DNA from: Dama dama
Lineage: Eukaryota > Chordata > Mammalia > Artiodactyla > Cervidae
Assembly (NCBI RefSeq): GCF_033118175.1
Contig: NC_083695.1
Span: 34,365,607 to 34,429,606, forward strand
Reading direction: 5' to 3'
DNA: 64,000 bases
Shown: positions 1-9,954 of the stretch, piece by piece
Layout of the letters: every line of letters begins with the position of its first letter
How positions within the stretch are numbered: position 1 is the stretch's first letter
Notes under the pieces: generated by a model
The model's input: only the letters and a program-made list of their open reading frames with translations
Database searches by the model: none
Told to the model about the DNA's origin: nothing
Made by a program: the position numbers and the translations under genes

Positions 1-672
1 ATTTTTCTGGATAAAGGTGAAGTGGCTAAGAAAGCTTGTAAAAACAATCTGATATTGACTGTTCAATCTTAAAAGAGTTAAAAGTTGGAGTGGCTTTTTA
101 CCATTTAATTGTGTTTAGCTTTGTTCTTAAAAAAAGAAAGAACTTAAAAATCATGTTTCATTAATGTGCCAGCTTGGATTATTTTCCTTGTCAGTTTAGC
201 AATCAACAGTAATAAAAACCCGGATATAAAATTTTCATACATTTACAGTAGCATGAAGACATTAAGTGAAAACCCTTTAAAACATTTTCCATTTTCATTT
301 CACTTAGCAGGTACTACATATCAAGCTATTATTTACCCAGCTAAAATGAGCAGGAAAGTGATCCAAGTTGGTGAAGTGCCTCCAGACAACTTGCACAGTT
401 GTTATTTTCTCTTTTTGATTATGCCCAGCTGAAGGGATTAGTTTTAGCACAAATCAAATCAAGGTGATATGAAAGTTACTGGGGATTACCTGGAGAGTGT
501 TGAGATTAGCTGTGGAAAACCTTATTTTTGCCACCTGGATAGCCCATGTGTATGGAGATAGTTTTATTTTAAGGCATGGCCAGTGCTGTTCTCTAGGCTA
601 GTGAAGTAAAAGCAGCATGGATAATTCAAAGTAAGCAGATAATCCAAAAGAGTGTTCTGTTTAACTTTGGAG
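1..672. other. Unique AT-rich DNA, no gene seen
   Basis: No repeat family, RNA gene or credible exon was recognised. The longest open frame (166-432, +) is 88 codons, has no recognisable domain and is what chance gives in AT-rich sequence. The stretch ends at the left target-site copy of the L1 insertion. Confidence 0.5.
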
Positions 673-1034
673 GGAGCATAGTATATTTTTTTCTTCTTTT
701 TTAATTGAAGGATAATTGCTTTACAATATTGTGTTGGTTTCTGCCATACATCAACATGAATCAACCATAGGTATACATATGTACCCTCGCTCCTAAAACC
801 TCCTTCCCAACTCCCACCCCATTCCATCTCTCTAGGTTGTCACAGAGCACCGGTTTGAGCCTCTTGAGTCATATAGAAAACTCACAGTTTACCAATCTAT
901 TTTACGTATGATAGTGTATATGTTTCTGTGCTACTCTCTCCATTTGTCCCATCTTCCTCTTCCCCACCATGTCCACAAGTCTACTCTCTGTGTCTCCATT
1001 GCTGCCCTGCAATTAGGTTCATCAGTACCATCTC

Positions 1035-1247
1035 TCTGTGCTGTGCTTAGCTGCTCAGTTGTCTGAATCGTTGCAACCCCATGGACTGTAGCCCACCAGG
1101 CTGCTCTGTCCATGGGCATTCTCCAGGCAAGAATACTGGAGTGGGTTGCCATGCCCTCCTGCAGGGGATCTTCCCAACCCAGGGACTGAACCCAGGTCTC
1201 CCCCACTGCAGACGATTTCTTTACTGTTTGAGCCACCAGGGAAGCCC
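1035..1247 (-). mobile_element. Bov-tA SINE inserted in the L1 3' UTR
   Basis: Minus-strand copy: the tRNA-Glu-like head is on the right (ending gggaagccc at about 1247) and the BovB-like tail on the left (tgcttagctgctcagttgtc). The 8-base TSD accatctc occurs at 1027-1034 and 1248-1255. Removing the SINE and one repeat restores a continuous L1 3' UTR. Confidence 0.93.
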
Positions 1248-1401
1248 ACCATCTCACTAGATTCCACATGTGTGTGTTAATATACAGTGTTTGTCGTTCT
1301 CTTTCTGACTTACTTCACTTTGTATAATAGACTCTAGGTTCATCCACCTCAGTAGTACTGACTCAAAGGCATCCCTTTTTATGGCCAAATAATATTCCAT
1401 T

Positions 1402-2991
1402 TTTTCATACTGTTCATGGGGTTCTCAAGGCAAGAATGCTGAAGTGGTTTGCCATTCCCTTCTCCAGTGGACCACATTTTGTCAGAACTCTCCACCATAA
1501 CCTGTCTGTCTCGGGTGGCCCTACATGGCATGGCTCATAGTTTCATTGAGTTAGACAAGGCGTGGTCCATTTCAAATCCTAAAAGATGCTGCTGTTAAAG
1601 TGCTGCACTCAATATGCCAGCAAATTTGGAAAACTCAGCAGTGGCCACAGGACTGGAAAAGGTCAGTTTTCATTCCAATCCCAAAGAAAGGCAATGCCAA
1701 AGAATGTTCAAACTATTGCAAAATTGCACTCATCTCACACGCTAGGAAAGTAATGCTCAAAATTCTCCAAGCCAGGCTTCGACAGTATGTGAACCGTGAA
1801 CTTCCAGATGTTCAAGCTGGATTTAGAAAAGGCAGAGGAACCAGAGATCAAATTGCCAACATCCATTAGATCATTGAGAAAGCAACAGAGTTCCAGAAAA
1901 ACATCTACTTCTGCTTTGTTGACTACACCAAAGCCTTTGACTGTGTGGATCACAACAAACTGTGGAAAACTCTTCAAGAGATGGGAATACCAGACCACCT
2001 GACCTGCCTCCTGAGAAATCTGTATGCAGGTCAACAGCAACAGTTAGAACTGGACATGGAACAACAAACTGGTTCCAAATAGGAAAAGGAGGATGTAAAT
2101 GCTGTATATATCCACCCTGCTTATTTAACTTATATGTAGAGTACATCATGAGAAGTGCTGGGCTGGAAGAAGCACAAGCTGGAATCAAGATTGCCAGGAG
2201 AAATATCAATAACTTCAGATATGCAGATGACACCACCCTTGTGATAGAAAGTGAAGAAGCACTAAAGAGCCTCTTGATGAAGATGAAAGAGGGGAGTGAA
2301 AATGTTGGTTTAAAACTCAACATCCAGAAAACTAAGATCATGGCATCAGGTGCCATCACTTCATGGCAAATAGCTGGGGAAACAATGGAAACAGTGACAG
2401 ACTTTATTTTTCTGGGCTCCAAAATCCCTGCAGATGGTGACTGCAGCCTTGAAATTAAAAGACGCTTGCTTCTTGGAAGAAAAGCTATGACCAACCTAGA
2501 TAGCATATTAAAAAGCAGAGACATTACTTTGCTGACAAAGGTCTGTCTCATCAAAGCTGTGGTTTTTCCAGTAGTCATGTATGGATGTGAGAGTTGGACT
2601 ATAAAGAAAGCTGAGTACCGAAGAATTGATGCTTTTGAACTGTGGTGTTGGGGAAGGCTCTTGAGAGTCCCTTGGACTGCAAGGAGATCCAACCAGTCCA
2701 TCCTAAAGGAAATCAGTCCTGAATATTCATTGGAAGGACTAATGCTGAAGCTGAAACTCCAATACTTTGGCTACCTTTTGTGAAGAACTGATTTCTTGGA
2801 AAATACCCTGATGCTGGGCAAGACTGAAGGCAGGAGGAGAAGGGTATGACAGAGGATGAGATGGTTGGATGGCATCACCTTTTCGATGGACATAAGTTCG
2901 AGTAAGCTCCAGACATTGGTGATGGACAGGGAAGCCTGGTGTTTATGGGGTCGCGAAGTGTCAGACACGACTGAGCAACTGAACTGAACTG
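1402..2991 (+). mobile_element. BovB LINE with 5' inversion and internal deletion
   Basis: BovB (RTE clade) inserted in the L1, with the 11-base TSD aatattccatt at 1391-1401 and 2992-3002. The element is composite. About 1402-1570 is the reverse complement of the BovB start-of-ORF region (compare 59,491-59,655 of the long copy in this window). About 1574-2991 is in sense orientation and begins at the position equivalent to about 61,317 of that copy. Roughly 1.7 kb between the two parts is missing. The sense part holds the reverse-transcriptase fingers/palm with the YADD catalytic box at 2220-2231 and ends in the usual actgaactgaactga tail. Stops and frame changes (for example near 1867 and 2035) break the frame, so it is dead. 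An inverted 5' segment is the expected product of twin priming during target-primed reverse transcription. Confidence 0.9.
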
Positions 2992-3354
2992 AATATTCCA
3001 TTGTATATGTGGTACACAGTGTCTTTATCCATTCCTCTGTTGATGGGCATCTGCGTTGCTGCCATGTCCTAGCTAATGTTGCTATAAACATTGGGGTACA
3101 TGTGTCTTTTTCAATTATGGTTTTCTTAGGGTGTATGCCCAGTAGTGGGATTGTTGGGTCATATGTTATTTTTATTTCTACTTTTATAAGGAATCTCCAT
3201 ACTGTTCTCCATAGAGGCTGTATCAATTTACATTCCCACCAACAGAGGAGCACAGTATATTAACAGTAGTTTGTATGGCTATATCCAGTTGAACAAGTGC
3301 TGTTGTGTATCAGTGGAATGCCAACAAAGAAACCTAGATATCACCCCAATTTTA

Positions 3355-3485
3355 CTCTTACTTACCCGTATGATCTTAGGTGGGTCACTGAGTTTTATTT
3401 CCTCATGTATAAAATGGGAACAGTAGACTGATCCTTTTTAGATGGTAAGGGATTTGAGATGATAGTTTTGTAAATTATCTTAAAA
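3355..3485 (+). mobile_element. MIR SINE remnant
   Basis: A diverged MIR core in sense orientation: the pattern 'gtgggtcactgag...tcctcatgtataaaatgggaacag' matches the family's 'gcaagtcactt...cctcatctgtaaaatgggg' core, followed by a degraded tail. Confidence 0.75.
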
Positions 3486-4502
3486 GATTAAAGGGTTATA
3501 CTGATCAAGGAACTTGAAGACCTTTACTGATGGCTTATCTTTTGATAGAAGTTGTGCTAGACTTGGAATATGGTGGTGGATTGGAAAATGGATAGAGGTT
3601 TCCCCTTAATCATCTCACATTATGGGATTACTATTTCTGTTTCTTCGAGTTATGTTATAGATAGAATGTCTTGAGTTTAGAGTAGCTGGGTAAGATATAA
3701 TAAGATTGAGGAGGGGTTAGGACAGGGAACTAGTGTAATAGATTTTCTACATCCAAATAATGATAGAGGAATCGTAACCTCAATGTATTTACTGAACTGG
3801 GGATGTTAGCTGTGTCTAATGGAGGGACTTTTAATCTTAGGATCCCTAGGTGAGCTTCAAAGAGCCCAGGAACAATCTGAAATTAGATGCAAAATTTGGG
3901 TCTGTGACTTGCCGCAAAGGTTGAGAACTACTGAATGAATGGATACTGTCTTGTTCCTGGGCAGCATGATAACGAAGATACAAAAGGTTTCTCCTGGATT
4001 AAATCTTATGTAAAAATGGTGCTACTGACTTGCAGAGTCTCATCTATAAAATGTGGATGTCATATTAAATAGTCTCTGGGAAGTCTTTTTTGGCTCTAAC
4101 ATTTTATTATAACTTCAATTTCTCAGATAAATGAAACCATTTAATCCACTTTAGCCAGTCATTGCCATAACCTCCCTTCAACCTGATAATGTTGAAATAA
4201 TTTGGAAATGGATTTCAATGAAAAAGCACATTTATTTGATTATTTCTGCTAATCTGGAAGTGGCAGTATAGCCTGAAGGGAGAGAATTTTTATAGGGGCA
4301 TCTGGGAAGCTTTAAAAGTATCTGCATAGATTGACTGGTTTGGGCTTCTACATGGGAAGTGTTCTGATCAGCCATTTTCAGGGGTTGACTTGGGGATGGT
4401 CCTATTGTCCTTATAGTTTGGTTGGTTGTTGAATTAGCACAACAGAGATGATGATTAGTTAACATGTGTGTTGGTCCGTGAGCATGCATTATGGGCTTTG
4501 TT
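3486..4502. other. Unique DNA, no gene seen
   Basis: There is no recognisable gene. A piece at about 3820-3935, ending in 'aaggttgagaactactg', resembles the terminal part of an old MER-type DNA transposon, but I cannot name it. Minus-strand frames overlapping 4232-4763 run into the BovB beyond 4512 and are not genes. Confidence 0.45.
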
Positions 4503-4511
4503 AAAGCAGCT

Positions 4512-5667
4512 GTCCAAAATTGGGAAAGGAGTACAACAAAGCTGTATATTGTCACCCTGTTTATTTAAGTTGTATGCAGAGTACATCATGTGAAGTGCTG
4601 GGCTGGATGAATCACAAGCTGGAATCAAGATTGCCAGGAGAAACGCCAGCAACTTCACATATGCAGATGATACCACTCTAATGGCATAAAGTGAAGAGGA
4701 ACTAAAGAGCCTCTTGATGACAGTGAAAGATGAGATGGAAAAATCTAGCTTAAAACTCAACATTCAACAAACTAAAGTTATGGCATCTGGTCCCATCACT
4801 TAACGGCAAATAGATGGGGAAAAATTGGAAACAGTGACGGATTTTATTTTCTTGGGCTCCAAAATCACCGCAGATAGTGACTGCAGCCATGAAATTAAAA
4901 GACGCTTACTCCTTTGAGAAAAGCTATGACAAACCTGAAAGTGAAAGTGTTAGTCACTCAGTTGTGTCCAATTCTTTGTGACCCTATGGACTGTAGCCTG
5001 CCAGACTTCTCTGTCCATGGGATTCTCCCGGCAAGCATACTGGAGTGGGTTGCCATTTCCTTCTCCAGGGGATCTTCCTGACCTAGGGATCGATCCAGGG
5101 TCTCCCACATTGCAAGCAGATTCTTCTCCATCTGAGCCACCAGAAAAACCCCATGACAAACCAAGACAGCATATTAAAAAGCAGAGACATCACTTTGCTG
5201 ACAAAGATCTGTATAGTCAAAGCTATGGTTTTTCCAGTAATCATGTTCAGATGTGAGAACTGGACTGTAAAGAAGGCTGAGAACCAAAGATTTGATGCTT
5301 TTGAATTGTGGTCCTGGAGAAGACTCTTGAGAATCCCTTGGACTGCAAGGAGATCAAACCAGTCAATCCCAAAGGAAATCAACCCTGAATATTCATTGGA
5401 AGGACTGAAGCTGAAGCTCCAGTACTTTGGCCACCTGATGTGAAGACGTGACTCCTTGGAAAAGACCCTGATTCTGGGAAAGATTGAAAGCAAAAGGAGA
5501 AGAGGGTGGCAGAGGATAAGATGGTTAAATAGCACCACTAACTCAATGAACATGAATTTGAGCAAACTTTGAGAGATAGTGAAGGACAGGGAAGCCTGCT
5601 GTGCTGCAGTTCATGGGGTTGCAAAGAGTCAGATTTGACTTACTGACTGAACAGTAACAACAACAAC
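4512..5667 (+). mobile_element. BovB LINE, 5'-truncated, interrupted by a SINE
   Basis: BovB 3' part, starting within the reverse-transcriptase domain and ending in a (caa)n-type tail at about 5653-5668. The 9-base TSD aaagcagct flanks it at 4503-4511 and 5668-5676. The YADD box is at 4660-4671. In-frame stops (for example taa near 4686 and tga near 4916) and the SINE at 4936-5152 destroy the frame. A second, independent BovB begins about 30 bases to the right. Confidence 0.9.
4936..5152 (-). mobile_element. Bov-tA SINE inside BovB
   Basis: Minus-strand Bov-tA with 'gtgttagtcactcagttgtg' on the left and its tRNA-like head on the right. The perfect 10-base TSD atgacaaacc lies at 4926-4935 and 5153-5162. 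The SINE is therefore younger than the BovB at 4512-5667. Confidence 0.93.
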
Positions 5668-5706
5668 AAAGCAGCTAGACTTGTAGAAAAAATTAGTTGA
5701 CTGTAA

Positions 5707-6943
5707 AGCCAGACTTTAGCAATACATGAACTGTGAACTTCCAGATGTTCAAGCTGGTTTTAGAAAAGGCAGAGAAACCAGAGGTCAAATTGCCAACATC
5801 TGCTGGATCATAAAAAATGCAAGAGAGTTCCATAAAAACATCTATTTCTGCTTTATTGACTATGCCAAAGCCTTTGACTTTGTGGATCACAATAAACTGT
5901 GGAGAATTCTGAAAGAGAGGGAACTACCAGACCACTTGACCTGCCTCTTGAGAAACCTATATGCAGGTCAGGAAGCAACAGTTAGAACTGGACATGGAAC
6001 AACAGACTGGTTCCAAATGGGAAAAGGAGTATGTCAAGGCTGTATATTGTCACCCTGTTTATTTAACTTATATGCAGAGTACATCATGAGAAATGCTGGG
6101 CTGGAAGAAGCACAAGCTGGAATCAAGTTTGCTCGGAGAAATATCAATAACCTCAGATATGCAGATGACACCACCCTTGTGACAGAAAGTGTAGAAGAAC
6201 TAAAAAGCCTCTTGGTGAAAGTGAAAGAGGAGAGTGAAAAAGTTGGCTTAAAGCTCAACATTCAGAAAACTAGGATCATGGCATCTGGTCCCATCACTTC
6301 GTGGGAAATAGATGGGGAAACAATGGAAACAGTGACAGACTTTATTTTTTTGGGCTCCAAAATCACTGCAGATGGTGATTGCAGTCATGAAATTAAAAGA
6401 TGCTTACTCCTTGGAAGGAAAGTTATGACCAACCTAGATAGCATATTAAAAAGCAGAGACATTACTTTGCCAACAAAGGTCCGTCTAGTCAAGGTTATGG
6501 TTTTTCCAGTGGTCATGTATGGATGTGAGAGTTGGACTCTGAAGAAAGTTGAGCCCCAAAGAATTGATGCTTTTGAACTGTGGTGTTGGAGAAGGCTCTT
6601 GAGAGTCCCTTGGACTGCAAGGAGATCCAACTGCAAGGTCCATCCTAAAGGAGATCAGTCCTGGGTGTTCATTGGAGGGACTGATGCTGAAGCTGAAACT
6701 CCAATACTTTGGCCACCTCATGTGAAGAGCTGACTCATTGGAAAAGACCCTGATGCTGGGAGGGATTGGGGGCAGGAGGAGAAGGGGACGACAGAGGATG
6801 AGATGCTGGATGGCATCACCAACTCAATGGACATGAGTTTGAGTAAACTCTGGGAGTTGGTGATGGACAAGGACCTGGCATGCTGCGATTCACGGGGTCG
6901 CAAAGAGTCGGACACGACTGAGCGACTGAACTGAGCTGACTGA
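5707..6943 (+). mobile_element. BovB LINE, 5'-truncated, second copy of a side-by-side pair
   Basis: Begins in the middle of the reverse-transcriptase region ('aagccagactttagcaatac') and ends with the BovB tail 'cgactgaactgagctgactg'. The tail is complete and the 5' end is truncated, as usual for target-primed insertion. No clean TSD was found; 'tgactgtaaag' (5699-5709) against 'tgactgaaag' near 6938 is a weak candidate. It overlaps the same part of ORF2 as the copy at 4512-5667, so these are two insertions, not one split element. Confidence 0.88.
5726..6733 (+). pseudogene. BovB ORF2 fragment: reverse-transcriptase domain, 335 codons open
   Basis: Longest open frame in the window. It belongs to the BovB at 5707-6943 and encodes the middle and C-terminal part of the RTE-type reverse transcriptase. 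Visible motifs are FCFIDYAKAFDFVDHNKLW (palm, first catalytic Asp, about residues 41-59), GVCQGCILSPCLF (RT block), and YADDTTLV (catalytic YADD, bases 6158-6169). The endonuclease and N-terminal RT are absent because of 5' truncation. Near 6630 an extra copy of about seven bases (ctgcaag, also present at 6615-6621) shifts the frame, so the last roughly 35 residues are not the family sequence. It has no promoter and is a non-functional relic; the first ATG is a chance start. Confidence 0.85.
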
Positions 6944-7651
6944 AAGTTGCTTTTTCACATTTCCAGGGTGATGGTATGGTGTTTTGTGGAGGTGTGATGA
7001 TAGTATCATGTAGTCACCACTATGTTGTGAGTTTTGAGGCAGATGATAGGTGAACAGAGGCTGTTTGTAGTCAGCATTGCTTTCTTCCTTGTTGGAAAAG
7101 CTTGGATTTTGTCTGTGTGTCCCTTTCTCTGTGTTACCTATACCTGGCTATAGGAGTTTAATCTGGATTGTTCTAAGACTGGTATTGGGATCCTCTTCCC
7201 CTTCCTGTGATAGGCATGGGCTTGTGAAACTGTTTGGACCAATGAACCCAAGGGAACATGTGCCAAGAGACATCAGGGAAAGGTTTCTTTGCTCTTAAGA
7301 AGACATACAAGTAAGAGATGGTTCTGCTGTTTCCACTAATTTCTAATGAGTCTATGTGAGAACTCTTGTAAATCCAGCCACCTTGTCTCTCTGGGGTCCA
7401 ATAGTTGGGGGACAAGCCTGCACACTGGAGGTGGTAAGGGGAAATAGGGAAAGAGCCTTGAAACTTGACTCTGTTTCCCCAGCCCTGATCTCAGAAACTC
7501 TTTAAACCTCATCTCTTCCAAATGATCCTTGTTGGCTTCGTCTTCAAATTAGGATTCCTTTTTTTTTTCTTTTAAAACCTCAAAATTCACTTCTATTATT
7601 ACTTTCAAATACTCAATGCATATTTCAACTTAACAATATAAAACCTCTAAT
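6944..7651. other. Unique DNA between BovB copies
   Basis: No gene recognised. About 7190-7450 has a less AT-rich composition that hints at an old, unnamed repeat, but I cannot support a family. A T-run lies at 7560-7569. Confidence 0.4.
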
Positions 7652-8180
7652 GCAAGAAAAGCTATGACCAACCTAGACAGCATATTAAAAAACAGAGACA
7701 TTACTTTGCCAACAAAGGTCCGTCTAGTTAAAGCTATGGTTTTTCCAGTGGTCATGTATGGATGTGAGAGTTGGACTATAAAGAAAGCTGAGCACCGAAG
7801 AATTGATGTTTTTGAACTATGGTGTTGGAGAAGGCTCTTGAGAGTCCCTTGGACTGCAAGGAGATCCAACCAGTCAATCCTAAAGGAAATCAGTCCTGAA
7901 TAGTCATTGGAAGGATTGATGCTAAAGCTGAAACTCCAGTACTTTGGCCACCTGATGCAAAGAACTGACTCCTTGGAAAAGATGTTCATGCTGGGCAAGA
8001 TTGGGGGTAGGAGGAGAAGAGGATGACAGAGGATGAGATGGTTGGATGGTATCACTGCCTAGATGGACATGTGTTTGAGCAAGCTCCAGGAGTTGGTGAT
8101 GGACAGGGAAGCCTGGTGTGCTACAGTCCATGGGGTCGCAAAGAGTCAGGCACGATTGAGGGACTGAACTGAACTGAATA
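7652..8180 (+). mobile_element. BovB 3'-end fragment
   Basis: Matches the BovB 3' half from 'aagaaaagctatgaccaacc' to the terminal 'ggactgaactgaactga'. It covers the RT C-terminus and the 3' UTR. A tag stop near 7900 breaks the frame. No TSD was recognised. Confidence 0.9.
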
Positions 8181-8439
8181 TTCCTCCCTGTCTTCTTTCC
8201 TGTTCTATTCCCCTTTGGTGCATTTATCACCATTTACCAGATTTCATGTAACAAATCAGGGATTTTAATTCATTGTAGAATCCCCACAAATGGAACCATG
8301 CCTGGTATATAGGACAGAGTTCTCAGTGGGCATTTTTTGAATGAATATTTTATCAACTAGTTGATTGATTACTGCTTCCATGCATTCTTTCCTTTTAGTT
8401 TCAGTTAGTGTATTGCCAAGTACATGGTTAGTTTTGTAG
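8181..8439. other. Unique DNA with possible L2/MIR trace
   Basis: No gene seen. 'catgcctggtatatagg' near 8299 resembles the terminal box shared by L2 and MIR, but it is too short to call. Confidence 0.3.
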
Positions 8440-8605
8440 ATTTTTTTAATAGTTATTTTTATTTGTGCCATGTCTTATTGCAGCACATGAAATCTTGGAT
8501 CTTCTAGTTGCAGCATGTGGGATCTAATTCCCTGACCAGGGGTCAAACCTGGGCCCCTGCTTTGGGAGTGTGGAGTCTTAGCCATTGGACCACCAGGAAA
8601 GTCCC
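8440..8605 (-). mobile_element. CHR-type tRNA-Glu SINE
   Basis: Antisense CHR element of the whale/hippo/ruminant class: a T-rich stretch on the left, then 'gcagcatgtgggatctaatt', 'ccctgaccaggggtcaaacc', and the head 'ccattggaccaccaggaaag' on the right. No TSD was recognised. Confidence 0.85.
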
Positions 8606-8745
8606 TAGTAGGTCTTTCAGTAATGGTTTAGATACAGGAATTTTCTCACTTTGTCTGAAAATGTCTTTAGGCCTTATTTCTGAAGGGTAAGTATAGTTCA
8701 TCTGGGTATAGAATTCTGGTTACTTTTCTCTGAACACTTTGAAGA

Positions 8746-9144
8746 TGTTCTATTATAGACTGAGTTGTGTCTCCAGCCACCCAAACTGATACATTGAAGT
8801 CCTTACTGCTAATATGATTGTTAGGAGATAGGGCCTATAGGGAGGAATTTAAGGTTAAATGAGGTTATAAGGGTGAGGCCCTAATCAAATAGGATTGCTG
8901 TCCTAGTAAGAAGAAGAAGAGACACCAGAAATCTCTCTCTCTGAGTGTGTCTAGAAGACAAGCCATGTGTGGACACAGTGAGAAGGCAGCTGTCTACAAG
9001 CCAAGTAGAGTTCTCACCAGGAACCAAACTAGCCAGCACCTTGATCATGGACTTCCAGCCTCCTGATCTGTGAGAAAATAAATATCTGCTGTTTAAGCCA
9101 CCTCAGTTTGTAGTATTTTGTTATGGCTGCCCAAGCAGACTGCT
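8746..9144 (+). mobile_element. Solo LTR, MLT1A-type (ERVL-MaLR)
   Basis: Sense-orientation MaLR LTR beginning 'tgttctattatagactgag'. It shows family landmarks: 'tacattgaagtcctta', 'gggtgaggccctaatcaaat', 'caccttgatcatggacttcc' and 'gagaaaataaatatctgctg' (polyadenylation signal), then 'gtttgtagtattttgttatgg' near the end. The 5-base TSD gaaga at 8741-8745 and 9145-9149 fits retroviral-type integration. No internal region is present, so it is a solo LTR. Confidence 0.85.
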
Positions 9145-9516
9145 GAAGATTTTATTGTCTTCTGGAGTGTACTGTTACTGATGAGAAGTTAGCTCTAAGT
9201 CTTTCATTCCTTTGGGGATAATCTTTTCTCTCTTCTTGGCTTGAAAGATTTTTTTCCCCTTACTTTCAGGCTTTTCATTATAATACTGTGTATCAATACA
9301 TGGATTTATTTAATTTAAAATTCTTAGGACCCAGTGATCTTATTCAGTCTAAGAATTCATGTATTTAATTTGTTTTTTTACATTTTTAGAAAATCCTTGG
9401 CAGTTCTTTTTGGTCATTGCCTTTTCTAGTTTCTCTGTTTTCTTCTGGAACTCCTCTTAAGAGTACATCATGGATCTTATTCTTTCTTCTTTGGCATATC
9501 TTTTTTCCAACTAGGC

Positions 9517-9954
9517 TATCTTTTTTTTTTTTTTTAATTGAAATGTAGTTGATTTACAGTGTTTCAGGTGTCCAGTAAAGTGATTCAGTTACACATATGC
9601 ATATATTATTTTCCAGATTATTTTCCTTTATAGATTATTATAAGATATTGGGTATAGTTCCCTCTACCATACAGTAGGTCCTTGTTCTATTTTATATATA
9701 GTAGTATGTACCTGTTAGTACCAAATTCCTAATTTATCCCTTCCCCCCCTTTCCCTTTGCTAACCATAACTTTATTTTCTGTGTGTTTCTGTTGTATAAA
9801 TAATTCATTTTTATCATTTTTTTTAGATTCCACATATAAATGATATCATATGATACCTATTTTTCTTTGTTTGACTTTCTTCAGTTAGTATAGATAGCTC
9901 TAGGTTCATCTTTGTTGCTGCAAATCCAGGTATACCATCTTTTTATTTCTTTCT
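9517..9954 (-). mobile_element. L1 3'-end fragment, antisense
   Basis: Starts with a 14-base T run (the antisense poly(A) tail, from about 9520) followed by the L1 3' UTR pattern 'taattgaaatgtagttgatt', 'tatagttccct', 'cagtaggtccttgtt' and 'gattccacatataa'. It is similar to the longer copy at 42,881-43,985, so probably an artiodactyl L1 older than the one at 688. Confidence 0.82.

Larger units (their letters stand above)
688..3246 (-). mobile_element. Ruminant L1 LINE, 5'-truncated, antisense, carrying two later insertions
   Basis: The L1 reads on the minus strand: its oligo(A) tail is the T-rich run at 688-703, its 3' UTR spans about 704-1390, and the end of ORF2 lies at 3002-3246. The 15-base direct repeats ggagcatagtatatt (673-687) and ggagcacagtatatt (3247-3261) differ at one base and are the TSD, so both ends of the insertion are fixed. 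On the minus strand 3002-3253 encodes a C-terminal ORF2 segment with the family-typical stretches PTIPLLGI and CTPMFIA, so only the last part of ORF2 was copied. The element is interrupted by a Bov-tA SINE (1035-1247) and a BovB (1402-2991). Family identity (bovid L1-BT type) is from recall of the 3' UTR. Confidence 0.9.

Noticed and set aside
1871..2701. 276-codon minus-strand frame
   Set aside because: It is the antisense of the BovB reverse-transcriptase region; such mirror frames recur over the other BovB copies (for example 6034-6636, 7630-8055, 58,245-58,520).
1600..2783. Open frames with reverse-transcriptase motifs as possible host genes
   Set aside because: They are pieces of a BovB LINE with stops and frame changes, bounded by a TSD; they are not a host gene.
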